Origin: Heterostelium album PN500
Lineage: Eukaryota; Evosea; Eumycetozoa; Acytosteliales; Acytosteliaceae
Direction: 5' to 3'
Length of the DNA: 64,000 nt
NCBI RefSeq assembly: GCF_000004825.1
Contig: NW_008805065.1
Location: forward strand, 1,674,001-1,738,000
A model generated the notes under the pieces. It was not told the DNA's origin and made no database searches. It saw only the letters and a program-made list of their open reading frames with translations. Shown here piece by piece: positions 44,144 through 57,034 of the stretch (positions are counted from its first letter, which is position 1; every line of letters begins with the position of its first letter). The translations under genes were made by a program, and so were the position numbers.

Positions 44144-46351
44144 ATGAATACAGCACCAATACATAATGTCCTTACAAATAAATATCTATTTAAAAAGATA
44201 ATATTATCATTACCAACCTATTCGATATTACCAAATAATCCACAACATCTATCATTAAATGCTAAAGTACAACAAACAGGTTGGAGATGTAGATCATATC
44301 ATTATCAAAAGTTATCAGAGTTATTAGATGTCGGTTATTACTCTTTGATTTTAGATCGTATTAAATCGGGTAGCATCAGCATCACTAATGATTGTATTAG
44401 AACACTGGTAAAATCATCGTTGATCTCTGACCAGCTATTTGAATCGATCTATCAGTTGAAGCAATGGATGTTTGTCAATGAAGATCTATTGTTTTGTGCA
44501 GTGGAGAGTGGTCATCTTGAGCGAGTGAAGCTGTTTGCACAACAAAGTTATCCTGTCATTCAGAGTAGACAAACCGTTAAAATAAGTATAGCACATCATG
44601 CTTGGCAGTGTCTTCAATTCGAGATCTACAACTATCTAGTTAAACATGTTTGTAAAGATAATGGTGAAGCGATGGGAGATCTCTCTCCGGGGTCTAAATC
44701 CAAATTACTTTTAGATAACATTTCAAAGTTGGAGAATTTCGATTATCTATACGAGATATTAGATGCTTCACCCAATGATAATACACTCTACCCAATCAAA
44801 TTGCTATTACTGCAAAGCAATCGATACAAGGTTTCAAAGGAGCTGCTAGTTAAAGTCAATGGACTACAAGTGATTCAAAAGATGTTTCCACCGTTTGAAT
44901 TCAGTGATCAATTCATTGAACATCTATTTCAAAGTTTAGAGTGTTCAGAGTATCACTTGAAGGTACTTGATAAAATAGCAAAAGGATTACCATTGGATAC
45001 GATGAAGAAAGAGATAAAACAATCACTCTCTGAATCGTTGGAAACATTGAAACGATTTAATATCAAGTTGGAACAAAGTGTTTTGGATCATCAAGAATCA
45101 TTTGAATTCTATGTCTTGCTATTCAAAGCTTTGGTTAAAACACTAACAAGATATCGTCCGATTTTCGAAATGAATGTCTATCAGGATTTTTGTATCAAAC
45201 TCATTAAAAGTAGTGGTTTGGTTGGATTACCGATTGTTCTTGGCCTTGGTTTATCACCAAGTCATCAGTGCAACCATTTTGTCAAATATGGTACATTGGA
45301 ACAAGTGAAATTGGCAAGAGAAATTTCACTTTCAAGTTATAACTATCATTTCGTCAAGACATGGGTAATTGAAAGTTTTAAAAATCAAGATGACAATATA
45401 TTCAACATCTTTGTTGAACAATATGGTTATGATACTATTGCTTCGCAATTCGATGCGCTATCTACTCAATCTCTATCCATTAGCTCTTTGGAAAAGTTAA
45501 CACTTTGTCATAGAATCGATCCGTCGCTTCAACACATTAATAGAGATTCATCATTGAATATACGATCGATGAACACTGAATATGTAAATTATCTCATGAC
45601 TTTATCGATGCAACTAGGAGTAGCAAGTGACTCATTTCTTTTCAACTATTTGGTGGATGTTACTTACTATTCGGATCAAATAGAACATTTCAAAACAATA
45701 GTTACAAAAGAAATAGGATGTAACCATTTGAGCGCATTACTGGATTCAGCCATCAAGTCATTGAAATATCAATATATAAGTTATATCATTTCAATAGATT
45801 CAAAGATTTTGGAGAAATCCATTGAAACAGTTGCATTGGTAGGAGATATTGGTGTTTTGCAAATGATCGACCATCATCTGTCCAGTAACAATCAACTTTT
45901 AAGTAAATTAGTATATCATCTTTTGGTAAATGGTCAATTCTCATTATTGGAATACTGTAAAGAGCAATACAGAGATAGTACAATCAATATATCTGAGCAT
46001 ATGACATCGATCATTCAATTTGGTAGATTGGATATCATTAAATATTATATCAATCATTGTCAACAAGAAATGGAAACAACAACAACGCTACATGAGATCA
46101 CCAAGGAATCAATAACATCAGGACAACTAGAGATATTCAAATATTTAATAGAGAATGTTGTATCAATCGATAGAGCACAACAAATTTGGCGATCAATGTT
46201 CACAGAACAGAATCTAAAGAGTTTATTAAACAGTAAATTCGCTATACCAATGTTAACCTATGCAATTAGTCATGATGCTACACTTGAACTGACCGAAAGA
46301 ATTATCATATCAGCTAAAAAGAAATCAAAATATAATTTAATTGATAATTAA
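44144..46351 (+). CDS. Large diverged ankyrin-like protein, dictyostelid family (735 aa)
   Basis: One intronless frame. The N-terminus (NVLTNKYLFKKIILSLPTYS) is a diverged form of the header in the 7-13 kb cluster, followed by helical repeats with only weak ankyrin marks (SGHLERVKLFAQQ, VGDIGVLQMIDHHL, FGRLDIIKYYINHC, SGQLEIFKYLIENV). The 28-residue NRSEG signature is absent. Helices are long and regular to the end, and no enzymatic domain or membrane span is visible. It is probably another member of the same expanded scaffold family with faster divergence. Promoter A-runs lie at 44090-44125. Confidence 0.75.
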   Translation: MNTAPIHNVLTNKYLFKKIILSLPTYSILPNNPQHLSLNAKVQQTGWRCRSYHYQKLSELLDVGYYSLILDRIKSGSISITNDCIRTLVKSSLISDQLFESIYQLKQWMFVNEDLLFCAVESGHLERVKLFAQQSYPVIQSRQTVKISIAHHAWQCLQFEIYNYLVKHVCKDNGEAMGDLSPGSKSKLLLDNISKLENFDYLYEILDASPNDNTLYPIKLLLLQSNRYKVSKELLVKVNGLQVIQKMFPPFEFSDQFIEHLFQSLECSEYHLKVLDKIAKGLPLDTMKKEIKQSLSESLETLKRFNIKLEQSVLDHQESFEFYVLLFKALVKTLTRYRPIFEMNVYQDFCIKLIKSSGLVGLPIVLGLGLSPSHQCNHFVKYGTLEQVKLAREISLSSYNYHFVKTWVIESFKNQDDNIFNIFVEQYGYDTIASQFDALSTQSLSISSLEKLTLCHRIDPSLQHINRDSSLNIRSMNTEYVNYLMTLSMQLGVASDSFLFNYLVDVTYYSDQIEHFKTIVTKEIGCNHLSALLDSAIKSLKYQYISYIISIDSKILEKSIETVALVGDIGVLQMIDHHLSSNNQLLSKLVYHLLVNGQFSLLEYCKEQYRDSTINISEHMTSIIQFGRLDIIKYYINHCQQEMETTTTLHEITKESITSGQLEIFKYLIENVVSIDRAQQIWRSMFTEQNLKSLLNSKFAIPMLTYAISHDATLELTERIIISAKKKSKYNLIDN

Positions 46352-46755
46352 AAAAATAATAAATAAATAAAAAAATTTTAATAAAAATAAATATTGATCG
46401 TAAATCTTTTTTGACCTTTCAAACTAGTGCTATCTTACGATTTTTTTTTTGATCGGTGTTTTGGTTTTTTTTATTTTTTTTTTTGTTTTGTGCTCCGCTT
46501 CCCAAAGCAAAGAGATCTTTTTGTGTTTTTCAATGTTTTGAAAAATCTTTTTTCTTTTTTTAATTTTGATGATGATTATTTTAGTTGGTATTGGGTGGGG
46601 AACGGACTACATCAAATCATCAACAATAAATAACCATTGTTGTTGATTAATTAAACAAAAAGAAAAAAATAGTAAAACAAACAATCTTTGTTTTATTTGT
46701 ATATTTATCGATTGTGTTTTTTTTTTTAGAATTGTTATATCTTATTTATTTAAAT
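46352..46755. other. Intergenic region
   Basis: A/T-rich with T homopolymers, no credible frame; includes the 3' end of the ankyrin-like gene and the promoter of the next. Confidence 0.5.
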
Positions 46756-49700
46756 ATGTCAATTGATTCTGAATCGGAATCGATAGCAACTACAACATCA
46801 TCATCACCACCATCATCATCGTTGGAAATCAATAATAACAGCGAAAATAATAACAATAAAAATAAATTTGAAAGTAATCTTATTAGTGAAAGAAAAAAGA
46901 TTGAAAGTTGGAAAGATTTTGAATCAACCTTTAGAAATGAAAAGTTGATTTCAAAAGTAAGTAAAATTTAACATTGGTTTAATTTACATTGGTATTAATA
47001 TTCTTTATTAATTATTTGAAATAGGGATCATTTCCAAATTGTTTTTATCATTGTATAATATATTTTTTGTCGGAAATATCTGAAAATATCACATTGATTC
47101 CAAGATGTTTTCAACAACTCCGATATAGGGTTAGTGATTATTTGGATGAACAGTTTTTAGGTGGTGGTCAACCAGTGGATTTTGAAAAGCATTTGAGGAG
47201 TGCAAATGTTATACAACCCGAACTAAACATAAGGTGTTGGGATGACTTTGTTCTGGCGATATGCGAAACTCTGTTTCCAGGTGCATTGGAAATCGATGCA
47301 TTGGTACAGCTCTACAGTATATGGACCGCCGGTGAGAAACTGTGCATTGAGGTGCACGACAGTCAGTTTGAACAACCGGTGATCTACGGTGACGCCTCGA
47401 TAGCCAAGAACGACAAGCGTCGCCGCTGGCGACTAGCCAAACACACCAACCAATATCGCGTCATCCTCGATCCATTCCTCGATATTTCATTCCAACCTTC
47501 GTTGTCACCCGCCAACATTTCCTCACCAAAACTCATTCCCACACTGGCCTCTTCAATGGCCACACCGTTTTCACCGTCATCGCCAAGCTCTCAAGTCAAA
47601 TTCAATAGTTCGTTTGGAGGTTCCGATTCCTCTTTGGAGTATACCAACGAGGACGATTGGAAATACGAAGTCGACAACTGTCTTTATCTGTCGAGTGCAT
47701 GCTACCAGAGCAATCCAATCGGCTACCTCAATGCATTGGACAACAAGTATAAACATACCATCAACAGTTGTATTAGTGGTGATACTTTTATCGTTGACAA
47801 ACGATCGTCTATCAAGTTGGTACAACCTTTTCTTCTGGCTTCACGACTACCGATTCCAGGCTCAAAGATCGGTTCGTTCCGCTCGAGAAAGACCTACTAC
47901 ATATCGTTCAAATGCATACCAGAGATCATCATAGATCAACTTCAACAACAGCAACAACGACAGCAATATGATAATCAGCAATCGCAGGTCTACGAAATGC
48001 CACAGCAAATGCCAGAGTCATTGCAACAACAGCAGCAACAACAACAGCAACAACAGATATTCAGAAGTTTCTCGAATATCGGATTCGTCAATCAATATTA
48101 TTTTAGTCAAACTGAATCATTCCCATTGGTTCAGCTCTTTAAATGGATTCAAAAAGGTAGTAACCTTGTGATAACAGGACACAGTGTTGGCGGTGCCATC
48201 GCAGTAGTACTGGCATTACGAATGCTATTTGAACCATATATATCACGTGATCTACTTCGTACTCGTCTACTATGCATCGTCTTTGGTGCACCGCTAGTAG
48301 CTTTCGACTACCGACCGTCCAACATCTATGAACAACAGATACACAACGTAGTCAGTGTCAACGATCCAATACCCAACCTTCTAAACACACTTACATCATT
48401 ACAAATACAACAAAAATCAACAACAAATAACAATAATAATAATAATACATCTACAACTACAACTACTACATCATTACAAGATTCAGTTGGTCAATTAGTT
48501 AGATCAACATTACAAAGATTATTTTATAATACAACATTGTCAACAACCATCACAAAAGATACATTACATCTCTTCTCAGAGACATCGACAAAGCAGATTA
48601 AAGCATTGTCACAACTTAGTCTACTTGGTATCTATCATTTGATAGGTGATCAAACTGCAACCAAAGGATATCAATCACTAAAGTCATGGGTTTCAAAAGA
48701 TGCTGCCAAACTAGAGAAACTGATAACCAATGCTCTTTCAAAGGAGATGAGTGACGAACGAATTCAAGAATCGATAAGTAATCATTTGATTGCCAACTAT
48801 ATCAATCAGATATCATCGACCAACATTACACGTAACAACTATACAACACTAGATAACGTGGTACCTCTCGATTGTCAACCTAGAATCGATAATGTAACCG
48901 TTATTGTTGTACCAGAGAATGGTGTAGTCGTTAAGATCGAAGGTCCGTACGTCAGCTTTATTGGTGCAGCTGGTCTACCAGGTAGACTACCAACTGTATC
49001 AGTTAATATTAGACATATCAATTGTATAGAGATGATATATAATAAGATAGCAGATTTCTCTGATATAATAACACAACAACAATCACAACAATCAAATGAA
49101 AATTCATTACAACAACAACAACAGCTACAACAACAACAACAACCAAAGATAAAAGTTAAATATTTAACTATATTTAAAGATTATGTAGATGATTTATTCA
49201 ATGTACAGGTTGTAAATTATATAATATCGGATCTGCTATGTACGGTTGGATCTAAATCACTAAGAGATCTACTCAACTCTTCACTGTGGATGTTCATCTT
49301 GAGTGACACTCATGACTCGCGTAGACTTCACAGGTTGTTGGATAGATTCTTGTCGACTGTGCCATGCCACTATTTAGTTTGTCAGGCAGTACGTTCCAAG
49401 AGTGAAGAAACCAAGAAGCTCTGTCTTGATATTCTATCAAAGCTAACCGATGAACAGCTTGCATCTGCCTTTGCCAATGCACAACATCTCGGTGTATCTA
49501 TAGGTGAACTCAGAGATCTACAACTCCGTGACAAAGACCTCCAGTTCCCAAGTGTAAATATGACCGTATGCACCGAGCCGAGAATACTGGCACTCTCTAA
49601 ACAGCCACAGACCGCCATTCGCAGTTGGAGTAGTGTAACCAACGACTTTGAGAGACAACGAAGCATACTCGATCTCTTTATAAGCTTCCGAGAGGAACCT

Positions 49701-51395
49701 ACACAATTCCCAGATGGATTGATCGAACGACTGCTCGGATCAACGCCCAAAGACTACGCAACCATCAAGAATACTCTTATCAAGAGTTTCAAGATCGATT
49801 CGCTTCCCAGTGGTCTTGATCTAACCAAAGATTTTATGACAGAGATGGCACTATACAAACACTTTAAACAACGTGGATTCCTGTTGCGATCGTTCGATCA
49901 TCAACTATCAGACTACCAGTGGTCGACTTCAAAGCCAGAGAGAATACTTTCACTCTACCATACCATGTTGATACACGAACTCCGTCTAGAGTTGGCAGTA
50001 CCGCGTATAGTAGTTGCCGGAGTAAAGTCTGTTGGTAAATCCACTGCCATAGAGAAAGTATTTGGAATACCTTGTAGTCATATCGATGGAGTTGGATTGC
50101 ACTATGGTGAAGGACACACCACTACCATCCCAGGTTTCTATCATATGGCTGGTAACACCAATGTTCATGTAATCGATTGTCCAAGCAGTGGAACAACAAC
50201 TACTACTACCACCACTTCTACAGATATTCCACAGTTAGTCACTTGCGATCCAATCATAAAATCAATTGCTGACATTGCACTGGCAACACCTGGCATTTGC
50301 ATGGTTATGCTCAACATGTCTAGCATCAGCTCCATAGAAACATTTGAATTGATTCGTCAATTCAGACAGGCATCCCCTCAGCGCCCGATAATCATATGCA
50401 TCAACAAAATAGACGAATGGTATAGAGAACTCAGTATCGACAGTGAATTCAACAAAGAGTCACCCACAACAGCAGTAACTGATGAACTTGTCAAAAAGAT
50501 TTCAAATCACTGGAAAAAGGTAATTATTATTATTTTTCATTATTTTTATCAACAACATGTTGGAAATAGATATTTTTGTTTGTTGTTATCAAATGTGTTT
50601 GTTATTTTTATAAGAGACAAAAAAATAGATATATAAGGTTTGAATGATGTCCAGTCAACAACAAAAAATGGGGAGATTTTTGTTTGTCTAAATTTTGTTG
50701 TCTAAATTTTGTCTATAAAATTTTTAATCATATGTGCAAAGCATATCTACTCCAACAATCTATCACATCAATTTTAAAGAAAAATCAGATTATCATGTAG
50801 GCAATCAATATTTGCATTTATGATTTTGACAAAAAAAAAAAACAAAAAATGATCAAGTCAAGAACTGCAAAGATTTTTTACATTTGTGGATGTTTTGCGT
50901 GTGGATTTCGATTGGATTCATGAATAATAATGTAATGTAACCATGAAATTTAAAAGATCTCATTTTCTTTTTCACATGAATTATCTTGTAATGAAAACCA
51001 CATATCTTGATATCATTTTATTTAAAAAAATAAATATCTTGTCTATATTTTGTATACTAATAAAAATCTTTTTAACACAGATGACTCAACCTCTTAGAGA
51101 GAGATTACATAAAGATGACTACCTTATTCCAACAGTGATAGATAGAAAATCAATGACAAATGAACAACTAAAGAGACTTTGTCGAGTTTTCGAATTCAAG
51201 GAGGAACTTGAGGATGATGCCCGCTTTATTTCAAGAAAGTCTCCCTCATTCCTCCATTTGGCAATCGATATTAGAGAAATCATAGGAGAAATCTTTGCAA
51301 GCCTCAAATGGCTTTCTGAAAAAGAAATTCTGGTGTGGAGGACCTACAGTGAGGAATTGAATTCAAAAATCCCCTTAAAGACAATCTACTTGTGA
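46756..51395 (+). CDS. OTU-like - lipase class 3 - P-loop GTPase fusion (about 1336 aa)
   Basis: Exons 46756-46956, 47025-50519 and probably 51081-51395; all joins are phase 0. After a Ser/Asn-rich start, residues 68-215 resemble an OTU cysteine protease: PNCFYHCIIYFL keeps the catalytic Cys (73) but the DG before it is FP, and the usual His-Tyr near 210 is NQY, so peptidase activity is doubtful. Residues about 300-610 are a lipase-3 domain with VITGHSVGGAIAVVLAL (nucleophile Ser near 454), NDPIPNLL (Asp) and a later IYHLIGD (His). Residues about 1060-1230 are a GTPase: GVKSVGKST (Walker A), IDCPSSG (DxxG place) and INKIDEW (NKxD). Gln runs separate the domains. The last exon (TQPLRERLHKDDYLIPTVID) follows a 561-bp intron and is less sure; without it the frame would end at 50638. 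A membrane-lipid or immunity-like role could be guessed but is not shown. Confidence 0.78.
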
Positions 51396-52740
51396 ACACG
51401 TAGCTAGCTTTTGGATGTGGAAGCGTAGGTGTTTTGGATTGGGGAGCCGCCACATATTTTTTTCTTTACCCTGCAAATCTCTAAAATATCAATGAATATG
51501 AAAAACCGAAAAAACAAACAATTGACTTTATCAAAAATCAAGTTATTTATGTTTGCAAAAGCAATAATAATCGAAATAAAATTAACAACAATAATTTTTA
51601 TTTTAAAATATTTTTTAAAGACTTGCTTCGCAACCAAAAAAATAAATAAAAACGACAACTCTATTTTGAAGATCATATTGACAAAAAAAAAACAAAAATA
51701 TCATTTTGATTGATCCCACGTGCGTTTCTATCAAAATTAAATTTCTCAAGTGCTAAAAATGGAATCGTCAAAAACTATTTTTTTGTTTTTACAAAAAAAG
51801 TCATATTATTTTTTAGATGATGCATTTGAAAAAAATAAATGGTCATGACAATAACAACCAGAGTATATTGGGGTAGACAAGGACTACCAAATATTTTGAT
51901 ATCATATTTCATTGTAAATGGATGTTTTTATTTTATTTTAAAATCAAAGACGACAGTCAGACAAAATCAAAAACAACAATATATTGTTTTTAACACAGTT
52001 GTATAGCCCATTAATTTAAACAAGAGTATGCATTCCTTATATTTTCTACCCCATTCAACAAGTATTAACTAATGAATTGTTTATGATTCGTTTTTTCGAT
52101 CAACCATCATTTCGTTTTTGTTCTATGGCTAGAGAAAATGTGATACCGCTTTTGGTTATGAAGAAAATTATCATTCGTTTCCGGTTAGATCTGTGATAAG
52201 CGAATAAAAAAGCAATGGGAAATTTTAATTTGTTTTTAAAATGTATGGTTACTGGATTTTTGGAGATACAATTCTACAGCCACACAACTAGAACCCACAC
52301 TGCTGTGATGGCTTTTTCAACACTCTATAAAAAGGCTCGAGCCATATTTTAGAGATCATTCGTTTTCTTCCACAACTTAAACAAATACATACACACACAA
52401 GAATAGTATTATCTATTCCTTTTTTTTTACAATTATTTGTATATAAATCGATTTCCAATATTTATATTTCTTTTTTAGATATATAAATATTTTTTCCCCC
52501 TTCACAATTAATTTTATATCTCTATGATATTATAATTATTGTTTTTCCCCTTTTACTATTATCGTTTTTCCCCTTTACTATATAATACTTACTTATATAG
52601 TTTTTCCCCAAAAATTAATTTTTTTTTAAAAATTAATTTATCTACCTTTATCTATATATTTTTTATATATTAACCTTTATCTATTATTATTTTTATTAAT
52701 CTTATTTTTATACAATAATTAAAAAAAAACAAAAAAAAAA
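51396..52740. other. Intergenic and leader region of the acetyltransferase gene
   Basis: No gene up to about 52300. From 52490 to 52615 the motif tttttcccc occurs four times (near 52490, 52540, 52565 and 52600) in a pyrimidine-rich leader. An A-run precedes the start codon. Confidence 0.5.
52326..52335 (+). promoter_or_regulatory. TATA box candidate
   Basis: tataaaaagg, the clearest TATA element in the window, followed after about 35 bp by the attcgttttcttcc start region. It lies 406 bp before the acetyltransferase ATG, so a leader of about 370 bases (or a leader intron) is implied. Confidence 0.55.
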
Positions 52741-53811
52741 ATGGAATCCAATTTCGTTTTATCTAAAATTATCAATCAAAACACTGAAAAGGGTAATAGA
52801 TCAATTCCAAGATTACCACCAGTTGTTGATAATAAAAAAATTATTGCCTACTCCCATCCAAGATCCTACCAAATTCGTCCATCTTTGACACCAAAGCACG
52901 AGACCATTCATGCCTACGATAAAGAATCCAAAAGAGTTGCCGGTTCCTACAGTTGCAACATCAAAGACCAAAAGATCAATGGTTACAATAAAACCATTGT
53001 CTACACCTTTGACTACAGTGTCCATCCGGACTTTAGACGTCACGGTTTGTTCACCATTTTGTTGAGAGACATGATCAACAAAACCCATTCCAACGATGCT
53101 GTAATCTCTGCCTCAGTCCTCAAAAAGCCAGACAGTCCTTCATTCAAAGGATGTATGAATGTTGGTTTCCGTTATTTCTGTGACCAATTCCAGTATGCCT
53201 GGCCATCCGATCACATGATTCCACTCGAGCCATTGCCACACGGTTGTGAAATGCAAATCTGGGAGGAGAAGGATAACAAGTTCATCGCCGAGAGATGGCA
53301 AGCCGCCTTTGGTCACTGGAACTTCATTCCACAGGATTTCAATGAACTCCTCAGCTACAACCAAAAGTACATCGCCGGTACCTACTTTGCCCAAATGCGT
53401 CATGGTGACACTGTTTCCGAGGCCTCCATCAGTGTTTGGAATTCCGATTTGATTTTCAACTTGAGTAGCGGTTCCGCCGATAAGTCCCACAGACAACTCT
53501 TCTCGTGCTACTCAATGGGTGAGCATGGTGACTTTGTCTTTGAACAACTTTTGAAACACGTCAACAATCACCAACACCAACAAGGAGTCAACTTTTTGTT
53601 TGCTGGTTTCTCAGAGTTTGATCCAATCAGAAAGCACTTCCCATTGTTCCGATCGATCAAGACCCTCGATTTCGCACATATCATCTACACCAGTTCCGAA
53701 GAGGAATGGAATTTCCTTCAACAAAAGAAACAAGTTGTTCCAGTATACAATGACCCAAGAGATTACGGTATTCTAACTTTATTAAGAGATACACCACTTG
53801 CTTCTCTCTAA
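52741..53811 (+). CDS. GNAT-family N-acetyltransferase, HLS1-like (356 aa)
   Basis: Intronless, and rich in codons such as TCC, ACC and AAG that suggest strong expression. Residues about 45-150 form the GNAT core: RVAGSYSCNI, then YTFDYSVHPDFRRHGLFTILL with the acetyl-CoA loop R-R-H-G-L-F, then AVISASVLKKPDSPSF and GCMNVGFRYF. The C-terminal half (YAWPSDHMIPLEPLP, FGHWNFIPQDF, FLFAGFSEFDPI) repeats a weaker GNAT-like half and follows the general plan of plant HOOKLESS1-like acetyltransferases. No signal peptide. The substrate is unknown. The start codon lies in a purine-rich context after an A run, typical for this genome. Confidence 0.85.
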   Translation: MESNFVLSKIINQNTEKGNRSIPRLPPVVDNKKIIAYSHPRSYQIRPSLTPKHETIHAYDKESKRVAGSYSCNIKDQKINGYNKTIVYTFDYSVHPDFRRHGLFTILLRDMINKTHSNDAVISASVLKKPDSPSFKGCMNVGFRYFCDQFQYAWPSDHMIPLEPLPHGCEMQIWEEKDNKFIAERWQAAFGHWNFIPQDFNELLSYNQKYIAGTYFAQMRHGDTVSEASISVWNSDLIFNLSSGSADKSHRQLFSCYSMGEHGDFVFEQLLKHVNNHQHQQGVNFLFAGFSEFDPIRKHFPLFRSIKTLDFAHIIYTSSEEEWNFLQQKKQVVPVYNDPRDYGILTLLRDTPLASL

Positions 53812-55773
53812 AAGAATCTTAAAAAAAATAAAAATAAAACAAAATAATCAATCAATCAATCAAAAAAAAACAAAAATATCTTTCATTTTTCTTTTAAATT
53901 TAAAAAAAAAAAATACTATAAACTTCTCAATTCTATCAACATCTTTATAAATAATTAAACAATCACAAAAAAAAAAACTTACCCATACATGAAATAAATG
54001 AATTCATCACTACAAAAAATTACCCAAAAGAGGTAAAAATTTATTTTTCACCAATAAAAATCTTTTGAATCCTTGCAAATTTGAAACCAACACTGTTTAA
54101 ATTGCATTGGGAGCTCTATTTAATTGTGATTGTGTGGTGATTACAATGTATAGTATCAAAATATTGATTTTTATTGATGAGTTGGCTTGCTGTTGATGAT
54201 TACGCCACACAATTAAAGATTCCGTCGTATAAGCAGCATAGTAAATAAACACTTTTTGAATCGAATACTATCCTACAGAATCTGAGAACATAATTGGTCA
54301 AAAGTAGCTACTTTACAAATGTGTAAGTAAACACATCTGTTACCTAGTGGTAACTTTGTATGAAATAAAATCTATCTAATTATTTATCTTCTGGATAGTT
54401 GATTTTTTATTTTGATTAAAGTATTGAAAAGAAAAAACTTATTCTAAAAAATTTTTAATGTAAATTATCCACTTCTTGATATTTTGATTCTTGAACAGCT
54501 AATTCAACTTTATAATATGAATCAATTAATATATAAAATTTCAAACAGAATATCAATCAATTGCGAAATTCAATCAATTTAAAAACACCAATCCAGTGAT
54601 TTGATTTATTAATTATTATTTTCTTTCTTGGTGTTAAATGGGGCAATGAAGATGTGAACAAAAGTGAACTATTTAATTTGATGTTTAGTTTAAACACTAC
54701 ACATATTTCACACTATGTGTTGATCGATTTTGTTTTAATTTTTTAAATCTTTGTTTTTAGTCTCGATTACGATCAGGTAGATGTGGTTTTTCGTAAATAG
54801 GGGAGTTCACAAGTGTTAGTCTGACTTTTACTTTAACACAAAAAAATAAATTAAAAAGCAAAAAAAAAAAAAGATATATTTGTTTTGAAGGATTTCATTT
54901 GTGATTTCACAGAGAACAACACACTGTTGGAAGTGTTCAGTAAATATAAATTATTTTGCCTTTAAAAGAATAAATAAAAAAAAGAATAGTTAGGGTAGTT
55001 AATATCACATCCTATCATCATTATTAATATTGAAATACCAAATCCTAAAAATAAGTTGGGCAAACGAGATCAACCTTTAAAAAACTCGCACCAAATATAA
55101 ATTAAAAAAAATATATACAATAGTTTTAATTATATGTTGGTGTAGTGGCACCGCTGTATAGGTGCGTGTTAATTTTTCGAGAGAAAAAGAAAGTTAGATA
55201 AAAGTAAATAAACAAGTGGAAAAGAAAAAGAAAAAGGGTTTAGTAATTGGGTGATGATGGATTTGGTTGTGTGTGTTTTTTTTTATTTTGTTTGCTTTGC
55301 TTTGTTTGATTGATCGAGTTTTAATCCTTACCATCGATGAAGTGATGAAGTGATAAAGTGTGCAAGAGGGATGAATGTGAAGTTGGATGGTTGATCTTTT
55401 TATCTTCATCTATCTAATTTTATCTCTAATTTTCCATTGAAATTTGAAAATAACAAAATGTTTTATTTTAAAAGTGATAGTAGCTTTAATGCATAAACAC
55501 AACAAAGGTGCATAGGAAGTCTACAGTTTTAATTCTAAAGGATCAATAAATTAAAAAAAATATAATAAATCACATTTAAGAAAAAATCCTTATTTAAAGG
55601 AATTTAAAATGATCATTCTATTCATTAAAAATAACAACAAATATATTTTATAGAATTCCACATCATATAAATATAAAATTATAAATTATAAATTATAAAT
55701 ATCATTTTAAATTATATATTCTATAAATTATTAATAATTATTATTATAATAAATATTTATTAATAAAAAAAAA
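53812..55773. other. Intergenic region of about 2 kb
   Basis: No gene recognised. A small perfect hairpin (gttacc-tagt-ggtaac) lies at about 54339-54354. Frames around 55200-55400 (minus) are low-complexity. The last 150 bp before 55774 are extremely A/T-rich and likely promoter. Confidence 0.45.
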
Positions 55774-57034
55774 ATGTTTTCAAATAATATAAATAATTAT
55801 CTGACTAGAGTCCTTTTGATGATAATTTTCATTTTTATCTTTTACAATAATGTAAATGGTATGGAAAGTGGTCCTTTGATCAATTTCAAAAAAAAAAAAA
55901 AACCTATTAATAGAAATTTCTTTTTTTTTCTATTCTTCTTTTATGTTTTGATTTCATCCAGCTCAACTTTCTATTGGTTCAATTGGTACGATTGCTGGTG
56001 GTGGTAGTGCTCCAATAAATTATTGTGCGTCAACATGCAACAGCAGAGACAAATGCTACAAAGATTCGTGTCCATTCGTAGGTGGTTGTTTTAAGAATCA
56101 AATTGATTTGGACGACAACAACAAGTGTACTATCGATACCTGTAACTATTTGACGGGTGTAGTTAGAACCGCTGTCACTTGTAACGATGGAAATGCCAAT
56201 ACCATAGATAGTTGCGATCCAAAGACTGGCTGTGTCTACACACCGTTCTTTTGTTTGAATAGCTCGGCTTGCCCAACACCAAACACCAACCCATGCATCA
56301 CCTATTTCACACAGAACAACAAGTGCTGTCAGAAACCAACCGCTTGCAACGACTACAATGCATGCACTGCTGACGGATGCTCGCCAACCAGTGGATGCAC
56401 CTTTGTCAATATCACTTGCAACGATAACAATCCATGCACCAACGATTTCTGCTCGCCATCGACCGGTTGCTACTTTACACCAAACAACAAGTGTGATGAC
56501 AACAATCTCTGTACTATCGACCAATGCAACTCTGCCAATGGTAACTGTATCAATAGTCCAGTGAATTGTGACGATGGTAACTCGAATACCATTGATTCAT
56601 GTCAACCAAGTGTTGGCTGCATTCACCGTGCCAGTGCCAGCAGTTGTGACGACAACAATCTATGCACAATCGATACTTTCAATACAACTTCCAACCAATG
56701 TCAATACTCACTTAAAACATGTGCAACCAACACCTTCTGTACTATTTGGTCATGTGATCCAATTCAAGGATGCACGTAAGTACTTCTGAAATAACATAAT
56801 AGTAATACAATTAATTGAAACTAACTGGTCGTTATTATTACTTTTTTTAGTGCTTCATCACCAGCATGTGACGATGGTAATCCATGTACTCTTGATGTAT
56901 GTGATTCAAGTACTCAAAGTTGTGCTCATATCAAGAAAGATTGTAATGATAACAACCGATGTACATTCGATACATGCAATACAGCCACTGGACAATGTCA
57001 AAATATTCTAAACACTGTTGGATGTACACCATAA
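55774..57034 (+). CDS. Secreted CTDC-repeat cysteine-rich protein (360 aa)
   Basis: Three exons (55774-55858, 55962-56775, 56851-57034). Exon 1 gives a signal peptide (RVLLMIIFIFIFYNNVNG). The rest is tandem dictyostelid CTDC units of about 24 residues: C-(N/D)-D-x-N-x-C-T-x-D-x-C-x(4-5)-G-C-x(3)-x-x-C, such as CDDNNLCTIDQCNSANGNC and CDDGNSNTIDSCQPSVGC. About ten units can be counted, some with one Cys lost (CTIDTFNTTSNQC). Such repeats occur in extracellular matrix and slime-sheath or prespore-type proteins of dictyostelids. The N-terminal mature region is Gly/Ile-rich (LSIGSIGTIAGGGSAP). Likely secreted to the extracellular matrix during development; no anchor seen. Confidence 0.88.

Noticed and set aside
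56030-56524. 164-codon minus-strand frame
   Set aside because: Antisense of the CTDC cysteine repeats; Val/Thr/Ala-rich composition is the complement of the repeat codons.
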